Source of the DNA: Cordia subcordata
Lineage: Eukaryota; Streptophyta; Magnoliopsida; Boraginales; Cordiaceae
Direction of reading: 5' to 3'
DNA: 64,000 nucleotides
Assembly (NCBI GenBank): GCA_028554755.1
Contig: JAPTOF010000006.1
Span: 18,041,001-18,105,000, forward strand
Shown: positions 1-12,090 of the stretch, piece after piece
Layout: each line of letters opens with the position of its first letter
Position numbering within the stretch: position 1 is the stretch's first letter
Position numbers and translations under genes: made by a program
Notes under the pieces: generated by a model
Databases searched by the model: none
The model's input: the letters and a program-made list of their open reading frames with translations, nothing else
What the model was told of the DNA's origin: nothing

Positions 1-1652
1 CATGGACAAATTTTGGATATGTTTTAGGGTCCAAAATATGGCTTGGGAGATCCCCCACAACAATACGAAGCCATAGGAAAAAACCATGCGCAAATCGGAG
101 CTAAAACGAGCAAGATATGATCATTTTATTATCAAGACCGGTAAGCCGCTGTTTAGGTCGGATGAGATGGTTGACCGGTCGGATCAGAATCTGGGCCAAT
201 TTTGGCCAGACAACTTAGGCCCAAAGCCGGTCGATCGGTTGGGCCCCCGACTGGACTTGCTAAAAGCTCTATTTAACCCACTTTTCAGCCTTTTTTGAAG
301 GAGAACAACACCCAAATCAAACACCCATTTCCCGAAATCCAAAATCCACCAAAAATCACGTCACATACTCACTTCTAAACACATTTTTAACACTTGGAAT
401 CAAGGATTCAAAAGGATCAAACACTAGGATTTAGGGCATAGCTCATGGATTGTAAAGCTTGGCTATGGATAGAAGGGTATCTCTTTTTTATCCTAAGTAT
501 AATTATGTGTGATTAGAGCTATGTAAGTTTGATTATATCTTGTATTTATGGATTAATTACTACATTTTATTAATGGAAACTTGATGGATTTATGTATACA
601 TGCTTTATGCTTAGGGCTTCAAAGACTATTTTACATACATGTCTATGTGTTTGTTAAAATGCTTTAATTATGTAGCATATGTATATTAAAGTCTATTGTG
701 TGATTAACCATTTCTAAATCATTATTCTAGCATGTCTATGTGTTTGTGTGGTGATTACATGAAATGGGTATGACTATATACATGTCTATGTATGTGTTAG
801 CATACTTAATAGTATAAATAGCTTCTATTGCATACATGTCAGGTGCCATTACTTAAATTGGTGTAATCTAAGTATGTCTATGTGCTTAGTAGTAGAATAC
901 CCCAGAATATTCTCAAACGCCATGCCCTAGATGTGCTTACTTTGCGCTCAAACATTAATACCCAATATTGTAATGATGATCGGTGGTGCATAACTAATGG
1001 CTAGCCTAGGTTGAGTCTCCCTTAGCTTTAAATCTAGCTAACAGGTTTTAGGGTAGGTTAGTCGACCTTAAACGAACTAGTTCTTGGCTTTAAATCCAGC
1101 CAATGGTTTAGACGCTAAGGTTAGATCGATCTAAGTTACCAAGAATCCTAACTAGCTAGCCCTATGGCCTTAAGTCATAAAGACGATACGCCGTGGCTCC
1201 AGGGGTTGACACCTAGGGATGGATTCGCACTGAGTCTTAGGGTGTAATTAGGAGGTTTATTAGGAGACTAGACAAGAGCAACCGAGTTTAATCCATCAAG
1301 CAACCCTAACAAGAAATAGTAATCACCCATTTGTAACCTTAATCCCTCTATTCCCTATTTCCACGTGTTAGCATCACCTTAGATCGCTTGATTCCCCCAT
1401 CACACACACACTGTCTTTTTATTTCCTTGTTCTTAGATTAGGTTTACTTTTCCCGAGCTCCCTTTAAACCAAAAATCCCCAAAGACATTGTAGTTTAGGT
1501 CCTAACACGTAGCACTTTAAGACGCACTTAGCTTAGGATACCATATTCATTAAGCCTCCCAGTGGATTCGACCCCGCACTCGCACATACTGTACTACACA
1601 TATCTCATGCTCTTGTGGGCTATTTAGGCTTGTGTCGTGAGATAGCGAATCA
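1..1652 (+). repeat. Athila-type LTR, 5' end outside the window
   Basis: This is the downstream part of a plus-oriented LTR that ends in CA at 1652. It holds degenerate CCGG/GGTCG motifs (about 140-260), a CTATTTAA TATA-like box near 269, the two LTR hairpins (1022-1041 and 1084-1103), and the terminal GTGGGCTATTTAGGCTTGTG block seen in the other LTRs of this group. No internal region follows it, so it is a solo LTR or a truncated copy. The short ORF at 86-298 lies inside the LTR and is not a gene. Confidence 0.8.
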
Positions 1653-1943
1653 CCTGATTCCATTGTTTGGCTCCTTTAGATAGCTTGACTCCACTACCAT
1701 CTCCACTGAACCACACTTTAGTTTTCTTATCTTTAATTAAGGTTTACTTTTCCTTGAGTTCCATTCAATCTAAACCCAAAAAAATTGATAGTTTAGGACC
1801 TAGCATAACTTTCTATGACACACATAGCTTAGGGCCACACATGGTTAACCTCCTTAAGGAAGAACGACCTCGTACTTACAAGCTTTGCTACCAACGACCT
1901 GTGTACTTGTAGGCTAATTTTAAGGTTTGTGCTTAAAATCGCA
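1653..1943 (+). repeat. 3'-terminal fragment of another Athila-type LTR
   Basis: The sequence matches the last 300 bases of the neighbouring LTRs: a TTAGGTTTACTTTTCC-like block, then TAGTTTAGGACCTAGCA, then a degraded terminal block, ending in CA at 1943. It is probably the tail of the LTR into which the 1-1652 copy inserted. The left insertion site is off the window, so this cannot be confirmed. Confidence 0.6.
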
Positions 1944-2337
1944 TGATATGCTTCATTTTTGTATGCGTTTGCATTGTTATTTGCTTATGTTTTAGAGGTG
2001 TTATGACCTTATATAGTTGCATTAGTAGAGTACATATTATAGGATTAGGCTTAAGTGTATACAATTGTGCATAGTTGAGTTTAAAGATAAAAGCTACACT
2101 AATTGTGTGTTTTTGATGATTTAAGTGAGTTGTAGGTCAAGTTTGAGATTGGATAATGATTCATGATAAAGCTAGAAGGTGCACAAGTCATGGGAAGAAG
2201 ACTGAAGGACAAAATGATGAAGTTTGAGAGAAAAATTGCAGAGCCGGATGACCTAAGACAGGGACCGATCGATTGGCTAGGTTGATCGATCAGTCCAACC
2301 ATTCTTGTTTTGTTGTCGAGTGATGCTCCTAGCCAGT
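1944..2337 (+). repeat. 5'-terminal fragment of an Athila-type LTR
   Basis: It begins TGATATG and follows the start of the A/D-type LTRs, including the AGTTGAGTTTAAAGA block and degraded GATCGAT relics of the palindrome cluster near 2268-2300. It is cut at 2337, where the next LTR begins with TGATGTGTTT. The rest of this LTR is not found in the window. Confidence 0.65.
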
Positions 2338-4303
2338 TGATGTGTTTAATTTTTTATGTGTTTTCATCGTCATTTATCTATGTTAAGAGGTGTTTTGAGC
2401 TTTAAGAGATGCATTAATATAATACATATGCTAGAGATAGGCTGAAGCGTATACAAATGTACATAGTTGAGTTTAAAGACAAACGCTACACTAATTGCAA
2501 GCTTATTTCTTGTGTTTGGTGAAGTTTAGGGTTGAGAACGAAGCTTCAATCAATGAAGATTGGATGTTGGAGTAAAGCCCGAGGTGATTTGGACGTAAAG
2601 AAATCCAAAAAGATGCATTTGGAGGCATGCGGGTCAAGCACAGAGCAATCGGGAGCAACCGGAGCAGAACGAGTGAAAAAAGGAAGAGTGGACTGGTTTT
2701 GCTATTCACCCCCTGGCCCTTGCCGGTCGACTAGCAGGAGAGGCCGACAGCTCTAGAGAGGTCCTTATGTTGCAGTCGATTGGCAGTGCACTGCAACTAT
2801 AAAAGAAACCCGATTTTTTTATAAAAGGATCATCTTGCACCTACTTTTCCACACACCCACTTCACACACACAAAAATTCCACCTAAGCTCACCTCTCAGA
2901 CATTAAACCACATATAAAATGCACCTATATCCAAGCTTGTAATTAGGGTTTTAACACTTGTAATTGTAAGATCAAGACAAGGATTTCAAGAGGAAAGCTA
3001 AGCATGAAATGGAGGTTCGTCTTTCTCCTTTTGTACTTAGTTTTCTCTAGGTTAAAATAGGTCATTTATGGGTGATTTAAGCTTCTATTATGGGTTTATT
3101 GAGTACTACTTTGCTATGAGATTTTGATGGTTTAATATATATGTTTGCCTTTAGTGCTTCAATATGTGTTTGTTGATATGCCTAGGTCAAAGAACATATA
3201 TATTTAGAGGCTTGATTCCTATTTAACACTTCTAAATCATTGTTTAAGCATGTCTAGGTGTTTATGTAGTGATTCTATGAAGTGGGTCTTTTAACTATGC
3301 ATGTCTATGTGCGCTCTTACATGCCTTAATAGCAATTTTAGCTTCTATGACATATATGTTGGATCCTAATGTCTATATTGGTATGACCTAAATGTGTCTA
3401 AGTGTTAAGGTCCAGAATATGCTTTATATTCATTCGTACTATGCTTAAGAACATGTATGATTTGCCTTGTGTGATGCTATAATTGGTGGTTCTTCATTAA
3501 TAATTGGGTCTAGTTTAGTCTCCTTTGGCTTTAAACCTAGCCAATAAGTGTCAGGCTAGCTTAATTGACCTTAGAAAACCTAGTTCTTAGCTTTAAACCT
3601 AGCCAATGAGTTAAAACCTAGGGTAAGACCAATTTCCATTACCTAGGATCATAATTTGCTAAACCGTGCCCTAGTTCGTAAGGACCATGCTATGCCTCTA
3701 GGTAGCTAGTACCTGGGGATAGACCCGTACCAAGTCTAGGGATTGTAGGAGAGATTGATTAGATTCCTAGCTTAGAGCACCCCTTCTTAAAGCAAAACCA
3801 TCAAAGTTAATCTCATAGCAAAGTTAGTACCCAAATCACCTGTAATTAAGCAGATTTCACCCATTGCCTCATTGCTTATGTCAATTCTTTTTTACCAGCT
3901 TGTTCTCCTTTACTTTTATTTCCCTTACTTTGTTTAGATTAGTTTAACTTATCTTGAGCTCCCTTCATATCTAAAAATACCAAAAAGAATTCTTAGTTTA
4001 TATATATATATATATATATATTGAAGTCTATTATGCTATTAGTCATCTGTAAATCATTATGTTAGCATGTCTATGTGTTTTCACCCTTAGCTTAGATTTA
4101 TCTTTTTCGAGCTCCCCTCAAACCAAAACCCAAAAATATCATAGTTTAGGGACCTAACACGTAGCCTTTTAGGATACACATAGCTTAAGACACCACTCAC
4201 GTTAGACCTTCTCGTGGATTCGACCCTACACTCACACACACCGTACTACACATGACCCGTGCGCTTGTGGGCTATTTAGGCTTGTGTTGCAAGATAGTGA
4301 TCA
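2338..4303 (+). repeat. Chimeric Athila-type LTR
   Basis: It starts TGATGTGTTT and ends GTGATCA. The first 1.65 kb resembles A-type LTRs: TATA-like CTATAAAAG near 2796 and hairpins at 3525-3544 and 3587-3606. After a (TA)n tract at 3998-4021 it repeats a mid-LTR segment (GTCTATTATGC... GTCTATGTGTTT) and then has the 3' end seen in the LTR at 1-1652. The flanks CCAGT and TTGAT do not match, so no target-site duplication supports a simple insertion. A recombined LTR is the likeliest reading. Confidence 0.65.
3998..4021. repeat. (TA)n microsatellite
   Basis: About twelve TA units lie exactly where the LTR at 2338-4303 switches from A-type to another LTR type. It may mark the recombination point. 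Confidence 0.9.
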
Positions 4304-4571
4304 TTGATCTATACCATTATAAGTAAGTGGGTACCAATATGTAAGCAAGATTGAAGTTATATTTACTATAAAGCATTCTTATGCTTATATAAACATTAAC
4401 AAACCTACTTCATGCAATCCATAAATAAACATATAGAGATGTATATTAGATGCATTAGAGGTGTTCTATAGCAAAAAAACTCCAATTTATACACATATTA
4501 CTCATCTAGACAATTAATCAAACATATAGACATGTATTGAGAAAGACCATTCACATGAAGAACAAAGTATG
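4304..4571 (-). repeat. Left fragment of a host LTR (H1)
   Basis: This minus-oriented segment resembles the middle of the D-type LTRs (the part with AACATATAGA and CATGT blocks). It is truncated at its left side and interrupted at 4571 by the solo LTR at 4572-7837. It resumes at 7838. Confidence 0.6.
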
Positions 4572-7500
4572 TGTAGGATCGGTAATATTACATGTGAAAT
4601 CTATCCTATTGCCATATTTTCAAAAATTTCTAGTAAGAAAACATGCTATGAAAATAAACCAACCACATAATACACACAAGATCATGCTTAAGAACATATA
4701 TAACATAACTAGTATTTGCAAAATATGTAAACCTAACCTTTTGAAGCATGGGGCCTTTGATGGAGCTATAATCATCACAAGCTTTATTCCTGCTCATGAA
4801 CAAGGCCACAAAAAATTTTACTATAAGGGTGTCACAATAGGCAACTCCCTAGTCTTCTTCCCTATGGTTAAAGAGACTTATCTTGAAAGAATAGCCTCTT
4901 ATGTTGGAAGAAGCAAAGTAATGTGCTCTTCAAAATCTAGCCCAATAAGAAACCATCCAAGCCCAATTAGCTTATTTTAGACTCTAAAGAAAGGCCAAAC
5001 CTAATTGCAAGCTTTGGCCCAATAAGGCTACTACCACAACATGGAATTTGCTCTTTGAAGATTACTATCTCAAAGTCATTTCAGCTAGGGAAGGGACCAA
5101 GAAGACATAATTACCTTGGCTTTGAAAAAAAATCAAAAATGTCCTTGCCCAATCTAGGCAACATAATAATTATTTTTAACTCCAATCTATTCCACCATAA
5201 GATCAAAGTTGCACTCCAAGAATAATTGCTATTACTCAAAAGCTTAACACAAAAGAATGTGAACTTTGTCTTTGATCTACTAAGTAACCGACCATAATGC
5301 CCCTCTATGTATACCTACAACTAAGGCCGGTTCTTTGGCCTGTATACTATCACTTCCTTAGTTGTATCTTTTTCTGTTGGGTTTCTTGTCCTATTGCCAA
5401 CCATCCTTGGTCATAGAATTTTTTGATCTCGAGAGTGACCCTCAAGCCATATGACCGATACACTCATAAAGATAGTTTCACTAGATCTAGATTCAGATGA
5501 TGAATTAGACAATTCCAAAAGGGGCACATAGATTCCCTGTTGCATATACATGTTCTAAGTAATTAGAACTTAGAACTTGATGCACAAGGCTGTTGATCCT
5601 AATAAAGTAAGATCTCACCCAGAGTGAATCAAAGTACCAAACCTTAACTTTATTAGTTCACCCACATATGCTCAAGATTAAAAGCAATGATCATTTAATA
5701 GCAGTGAGTATCTTGTTTTCTTTCTTTGATAGTACATCCCTAGAAAACATACTCACAATGGTCCTGTCCAATACATGACACACGTATTATTAAAACAAAT
5801 TTGAAAAGTGCTCCAATGACCTAGGTAGATCACCCTCAATGAGAAAATTTGCTCAACGATGCGTTCATTTATGTGTTTATGTATTGCATGTAAATACTTA
5901 TTTTGAGGTGTTTTGACCTTTATTTAATGTATTAGTATAGCATTTAGGTCATAATTGTGCATATTAGGGTTTACATGTTCATAGTTGAAGTTAGGACTTA
6001 AATATTACACTAATGCGTGTTTGTTGCTTGTTTAAGGTGTGATTTGGGAAGATAATTAGAGCTTAACTGAGGGTTATTGGGATGTGGAACAAAGCCAAGG
6101 GTGTTTTAACATAAAGGAATGAAGAAAAGAGCATTTGGAAATGGCCGGGCGAAGGAAGGAGCGACCAAGGCGAAACAGAGCTCAACGTGAGCCAAATTTG
6201 GAGCTTGCAACTTTGGACATGTTTTAAGGTGCAAAATATGGCTTGGGAGATCCCCCACGGCAATATAAAGCCATAGAAAAAAACGGTGTGTAATTCAGAG
6301 CCAAAATGAGCAAGATATGAACATTTTACTATCAAGACCGATTAAGCTCTGTCAAGGTCGGTCCACCGACTGGACCCCTGGCTGGACAGGTTAACAACTC
6401 TATTTAAATCACTTTTTAGCCATTTTTGAAGGAGAACACCAATCTTTTCATGTAGTCATTTACCTAAATCCAAAATCCACTTAAAACCCACCTCTCACAC
6501 TCAATCCCACATCAATTCCATCCATAAACAAACTTGGATTTGAAGATCAAACAAGGATTTAGAGGGTTTTGAAGTAAGATTTGTAAAGAACAAGCAAGGA
6601 TAATAAGGGAACTTTACATTTTTCTATTTATTCTTATCTATACTATGTTAGATTAGCTCTAGATTAAGGATGATTGCTATTTTTGTAATGACTTAAGGAT
6701 TTTAACACTTGTTTTGAGATTTTGATGGTTATATGTGCATGCTTTGTTCTCACATTTCTATGGCTTGAAATTGAACATGTCAAGGTTTTTGATGAATAGC
6801 CTTTATGAGTTTACATGTGTAATTTGTGCTTAGATGCTAATAGTAATGGTCTCACCTTAGCCTTAATCCATGCTAATGGCATGAGCCTTACTTCCAACTG
6901 TATTTGTGTTGATTAATGTGTTTTTCATGCCTTTAATATAGTAGCTAATCACATCTAGCATGAAACATAGCTAAAAAGGTACCACTATCACTTACTTGAC
7001 CTAGAGGACTTAATCTCTAGTTTGAAACATAAGTAAAAGGTTAAACTCCCTATTAGGTCATTAATCAACACCCAAAGGACTTAGAACTAGACCCCAAAGC
7101 CATAGCTAACCAGGACAAACTTATACTTCTAATTGGGCCCGGTTAGAGACAGGATTGCACTAATAGTTAGATGTGGTAAGTCTAGTAATCCAAGCCCACA
7201 ATTAAAGTAATCAAACCATCAATAACCTCAATCAAAGTTAAGAACCCAAATCCATTCTGAAGGAGCAATCACCCCTAGGTTCTCGTAAAACTTTATAGAT
7301 CCTCACTTTCGTAGCTTGTTTATTCCATCATTCCCAGTAGTCAAGTTTATTTTCCCCTAGTTTAGATTTAAATTAGAGCTCCAATCAATCCAAAAACCCA
7401 AAAAAGTATAGGTAGGACCACACGTAGCTAGTGTAAGACGTACTTTTACATTAGAACCACACTTAGATAGCCTCCTCGTGGACACGACCCCACACTCGCA

Positions 7501-7837
7501 CACGCTATACTACCGCTACCTGTGCGCTTGTAAGTAGCACTCTTAAAGGTTTACGATCACTCAATATAACCTTATCATGGTTGAGTATCCAACACCAGCG
7601 TTCGGTTACGAACTCAATTTATGACGTGACTAAATCTAGACTTGGACCTACTATGCGTCCAGCCTCACTGTGCACCCAAGTCATCAGTTCCAGTCAAGGG
7701 ACATTTATGCATACATCAATAAAACATACCAGAGAAAATACATAAAAAGCTTATAATGCCATTTAACAAAATCATTAACATTGTTTAACATCCAAAATGT
7801 CACATATAAGTGACCTTTAAGGCTACTAATCCTAACA
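4572..7837 (-). mobile_element. Solo LTR of family E, split by a nested solo LTR
   Basis: Read on the minus strand it starts TGTTAGGATTAG and ends GATCCTACA, as does the solo LTR at 34272-36146 in the other orientation. About 1.56 kb belongs to this LTR; 5857-7559 is a later insertion. The flanks GTATG (4567-4571) and ATAGG (7838-7842) may be a worn target-site duplication. No internal region is present. The TGTTAGGA start is common in copia LTRs, but the superfamily is not proven. The 147-codon ORF at 4537-4980 lies in this LTR and is not supported as a gene. Confidence 0.75.
5857..7559 (+). mobile_element. Solo Athila-type LTR inside the family E LTR
   Basis: The 1703-base LTR begins CGATGCG (the expected first T is mutated) and ends GATCA. 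A perfect target-site duplication CTCAA flanks it (5852-5856 and 7560-7564). Comparison with the intact family E LTR (34540-34580) shows the interrupted sequence is contiguous without it. It has a palindrome-cluster relic near 6340-6390 and a CTATTTAAA box near 6399. Confidence 0.88.
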
Positions 7838-8261
7838 ATAGGTATATATATAAGCCATGAAAAATCCCATAGCATAGAGTATAAAATCAACACATTGCAC
7901 AAGTTTAGTCACCCTAATCTAATCTACTCAAATATTAAAGAAAATAGGATGAAAGAGTGTTGAGGAGACTCCCCTTCTATCCAAGCTTGTTCTTGTACAA
8001 TCTTGAGCAAAATCCTCCAAAAGAGATTAGATTTAATTGGGTGTATGTTAGTGTATATGTGTTTGAGATGGGTGAAGCAGGGTTTAGTGTGTGTGTGTAA
8101 AGTAGGTGTGAAGTAGGTGTAAAGTGTGTGTGAATGGATCATCATAATACAACAAAATCAAGTTCTATTTATAAGTTCTGCAGCACTACCGTTCGACCTT
8201 ACTTGACTGACTCTTCAAAGTTGCTCTTTAGACCTATCAGATGACCTAGTCAGTCGACCGG
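7838..8261 (-). repeat. Right fragment of host LTR H1
   Basis: This continues the LTR cut at 4571. On the minus strand it carries a TATA box (TTATAAATAG, about 8163-8172) and palindrome relics such as GTCGACCGG near 8252. It is cut at 8261 by the end of element A1. The preceding five bases, ACCGG, are the predicted target-site duplication of A1. Confidence 0.6.
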
Positions 8262-8814
8262 TGATGCCAACTAATTAAGCATGAGGCTTAATTAAAAGCC
8301 TCCAAGTGCATAGGTTGTGTAGTCTAATGTACAATAGCAGGGTTGATCCCTCAAGGAGGCGGGAAATGAGAAATGAAAGCTAAGTGTGTGTCCTAGAAAG
8401 CGAGAAAGAAAATAAGTTAAACTAAGAATTCTTTTTGGTAGTTTTAGATACAAAAGGAGCTCAAGATAAGTTAAACTAATCTAAACAAAGGGAAATAAAA
8501 GTAAAGAAGAACAAGCTAGTAAAAGGGAATTGATACAAGCAATGGGGCAATGGCTAAAATCAACTTAATTACGGGTGATTTGGCACTAACTTTGCTATGG
8601 GATTAACTTTGGTGGTTTTGCTATAAGAAGGGGTGCTTTAAGCTAGGAATCTAATCAACCTCTCCTACAATCCCCAGACTCGGTGCAAGTCTATCCCTAG
8701 GTGCTAGCTACCTAGAGGCATAGCATGGTTCTTATGAACTAGGGCACAGTTTAGCTAATTTTGTTCTTAAGTGATGGTAATTGGTCTTACCCTATGTTCT
8801 AACTCATTGGTTAG

Positions 8815-10113
8815 TGTGGGTGCAAATATCTTAAGAGGGGGGGTGAATTAAGATATAAATGCTAATTTTTGTTTTTAAAATTTGCAGTAAATTTACAACT
8901 CTAACAAGCAATATATCAAACACAATATAGGCAAGATAATTAGAATGAACTTAAAGGCAAAGAGAAGAGAGACAAACGATTTTTAGGTGGTTCGGCTAAG
9001 CCTACGTCCACCGCCCAAGGAATCTCCCCTTAGGACTTCAAGAACTTCCACTAGAATGCTTCTTCAAAACTTGGTGAAGCACAAACCAAGATTTTACACC
9101 CTCTTTGAAGTCTTTCTTCAAAGAACCCAAGAGCTACACTCTATAGGATTTCCTCACACTTTACCAGCTAAGAATGGATATTTCTCACAATGATTTAAGC
9201 TCACAAAGTGTGTAGATATTCAAAGTATGACAAGAATTTGAATATGAGAATTTCCTCAAGAAGAGAAAATGATAAGCTCTTGATAGCTCAAAATATTGCA
9301 AGAATTGGCTTAAGAAGGATTGAATGATAATAAAAGCTTTAGCACACTTCACTTGATTGATTAAAACTTGTATTTGAATGTGTATTTATAGAGGATTGAG
9401 GGTTAGGGATTTGGTAGGTGAAAGGGGATTGAAAAAACTCGGACAGAACGGTAAGAAACGGCTAGTGCATTTATTACAGCCCCGTTCAGCCGGTCGACCG
9501 GCTTGGTCGTCCGGCTTGCCTTTCACCCTCTCTGACTAGGCCGGACGCCTTAGCCGGTCGACCGGCTAGGGGGTCCGGCTTTTACCTTCACTCTCTGAAT
9601 AGGCCGGGCGACCACCTCAGTCAGCCGATCGACCGGCTTACGGGTCCGGCCATTCCAGAAAAGAAGTAAAGCCAGATTCCTTTGAAAAAACAAGCTCAAG
9701 TATATTTTCACAACTCCAAGTAATTTTGTATAAATATGTAAACACGTGTTGTGAATGAAAACACCCCGAAAACTCATTTTGACTCAATATATGCATTCAA
9801 ATACATTTGTGCATAATTTTAAAAGTGCAATACTTGAGAAAAATTTTGCAATGATAAGGAAAATTGTTTTGAGCCAAGTCTACACAATATAAAGGCATTT
9901 CACAAGAAGAGCAAAAAAAAAAGTCCGTTATCCCTTATGTCTTCTCTTCTCCTCCTTATGCCTTCTCAACTTTTCTCTTCTCCAAATGATCCTTTATGCA
10001 CATCTTCATATTTTCCAAGCTTCATATGATATTCTCATTTCACAAGAAGCTGTTTAGTCAAATGCATATATATATTTTCATCATCAAAATCAATAAAGAA
10101 TATTTAGCTAACA
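8815..10113 (-). repeat. 3' LTR of the copia element
   Basis: It is bounded by TG/CA ends and is nearly identical to 17223-18504. On the minus strand it holds three GCCGGTCGACCGGC-type palindromes (9489-9502, 9553-9566, 9624-9637), then a TATAAATA box (9383-9390) followed by the transcribed part. The ORFs at 8987-9193 and 9550-9777 fall inside the LTR and recur in the other LTR. They are not genes. Confidence 0.95.
9383..9640 (-). promoter_or_regulatory. Copia LTR promoter: palindrome cluster and TATA box
   Basis: Two GCCGGTCGACCGGC copies and one GCCGATCGACCGGC copy, interspersed with GGTCGTCCGGC and GGCCGGACGCC half-copies, lie about 100-250 bases upstream of TATAAATA (9383-9390). The same cluster is in the other LTR (17893-18027; TATA 17788-17795). 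Their position in the U3 part suggests enhancer or silencer sites. That role is inferred. Confidence 0.7.
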
Positions 10114-10127
10114 ATCTCCCCCTTTTT
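10114..10127 (-). other. Polypurine tract of the copia element
   Basis: The minus strand reads AAAAAGGGGGAGAT directly before the 3' LTR. This is the classic plus-strand primer of copia elements and fixes the 3' LTR boundary. Confidence 0.92.
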
Positions 10128-10510
10128 GATGATGACAAATATTTTTAAGATTTGAAAAGAATACTCCCCCTTAATATATGCATTCTTCTAACAAGTGCTT
10201 TGATTATCAAATTTGCAAACATATCACCCAAAGCATGGATATTCTATATCACAAAAAAAAATGCATAAATCACATATATCAATATATCACCACATTCATC
10301 AAATATACCAAATATACTTCATCAAATCATAATCATCATATTCATCAAATCATCAAATTCATCAATTCATACTTCATCAAACTTCTCCCCCTTTGGCATC
10401 ATCAAAATCAACATAAAGTTAGGAAAGAAAGGTATGAAGTCAACTAAACTAGAAATCAACAAAACTGAAAATTGTTTTTAAGTGAAGAAAATAAAGATCA
10501 AGGCGCGTCA
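10128..10510 (-). other. Copia 3' untranslated region
   Basis: This is AT-rich non-coding sequence between the extra ORF and the PPT, with many TGATGA/ATTTGATGAA-like runs on the minus strand. I see no gene; the ORF at 10178-10447 on the plus strand is low-complexity. Confidence 0.7.
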
Positions 10511-11880
10511 TCATGGTGATCCTTGAAGTAGTTTCTCATGTCTGTCTTCATAGCCGCTACTCGTAATCAATGTGTTGTCTCCGGTGGTGAGTTCATCCCA
10601 TTGGCTTGCCATAGTTGTCCTCATGTCACTCATACCCGTGTTTAAGGCCCGAGCTGAGATAGGATATGAGCCATCATAGAAGTGTCTTCTTGCTGTCCCC
10701 TGAGCTAGAACCAGCTCCTCGACGAATTTCTTCTGCGAAGCTCCTCAAAATGCTCTTGCTCCCTAGACTCTCTTAATACACGCCTAAGAGTCGCTTCCTC
10801 AGGGTTTTCCTCTTCTTCAGAGGAACTAACAACCATAGGTATTGTTCCAGGTATGCCTATGTTAGGATTTCCCTCAAATTCTGGCCCTTCATCTTCTCCA
10901 AAGTTTATATCTACCCCTCTAGCCATGTCATCAAGGTTTTCTGCTGTAGTACCAAACACTGGGTCGGTGAAGGTAGTGCCCTTCTTAGTTCTATATCTAA
11001 TGGCAGCTTGAGTACTTTGGGGCAAACTTTTGAATGTCTCTCTGTTTATTGGCTCCATATTATACCAGTAAATGCCCATAAAGTTCATATATAACATATC
11101 AAAATTCCAAGCGAATATCTTATATGGAGCATTTGAGAAAATTCTGAAATATGAGAAGATATGCATTAAAGCCATTCCATATCCCGGAGTAGTTGTTTTC
11201 CCTCCGTCCTTTCCACTAATGTGTAGCATATGTTGAAGTATAAGGAAAGGCAAGGCTATCTCTTTTCCCTTCCTAAGGCTGTAAAAAATATATGCATCCA
11301 TAACTGGAATCTTTCCATCATTTATATTCCTAGGAAGAATTATTTCACTCATAATCTTAAGAGCAAGCCTAGTGTTAACATCAACATCTCTTAACATTGG
11401 AAGAATTAAGTTTGGATCTCTAGGTCCTACATTCTCCCACATAAATCTTATTACTTCTCCCGGGATGCCAGTTCCCCTAATTCTTTCCGGCCACCTTTGA
11501 CTATTATAATGTCCTTCCCCTTCAACCGGTATATGAAATATATTATGCAAAATAGCCTCATTAAGCACAAATTCTACTCCAAAAACCGTTGAGGCTAATT
11601 CTAATCTTGGACTTCTACAACTTATCTCCAGATTTTCATAAAATTCAACCACTAGCTTGTCTTGTACATCACAATTCAAGTGCAAAAAGGTAGTTCATCT
11701 ATCAAATAACGGTAATATAACTGTACCAACAAAATCAGAGTCTACAACGTATTTACCGTAGATAATAGATTGCTTCCCTTGAATCTTTGATGCTGGAGGT
11801 GGTGGTGGTGGTGGAGATTGCGTTCTTGCCCTTTTCCCTTTCCTCCCACGCGCTTGACTCTTCCCTCTTAGATTCACCAT
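10511..11880 (-). pseudogene. Extra ORF in the envelope position of the copia element
   Basis: This ORF begins at an ATG (11880-11878) preceded by a CT-rich leader. The N-terminus is basic (RGKSQARGRKGKRAR) and followed by a proline run. One in-frame TGA stop (11695-11697) breaks it, and the frame then runs to 10705. A second frame carries on about 63 codons to a TGA at 10511-10513, so a late frameshift is likely. The mid-part resembles the plant-transposon-protein type domain often found in extra retrotransposon ORFs: aromatic-rich, with an RLALKIM...LPR region and an FYSLRKGKEI motif. The C-terminal third is acidic (SSSEEEENPEE). I see no clear signal peptide, fusion peptide or membrane anchor, so calling it an envelope rests on position only. 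Function is unknown. Confidence 0.7.
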
Positions 11881-12090
11881 GATTTTGCCTTGTTTTTGTA
11901 GATATAATCGAAGAAAACTATGTTTTTTGAAGTGGGTAAACCAATTTTGGGAAGAAATTTGGAAGAAATCGGTGTAAAGTTGAAGATTTGAGATGGGATT
12001 GAAGAAAAATTGAGTAAGAGTTGAAAGAATTTTGAGAGTTTGTGGTGAAATTGGGGTGAAAACCCCTAATTTTAACAATTACCGCGTTCA

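Noticed and set aside
4537..4980. 147-codon plus-strand ORF
   Set aside because: It lies antisense within the family E LTR and spans the LTR border; the homologous region at 34272-36146 has no matching open frame. No domain is seen.
9489..9637. Regularly spaced GCCGGTCGACCGGC palindromes as a CRISPR-like array
   Set aside because: Spacing and half-copies are irregular, there are no unique spacers or cas genes, and the DNA is plant retrotransposon LTR.
8987..9777. Short ORFs repeated in both copia LTRs (8987-9193, 9550-9777, 17394-17597, 17941-18168)
   Set aside because: They repeat only because the LTRs are duplicates, and they cross promoter sequence.
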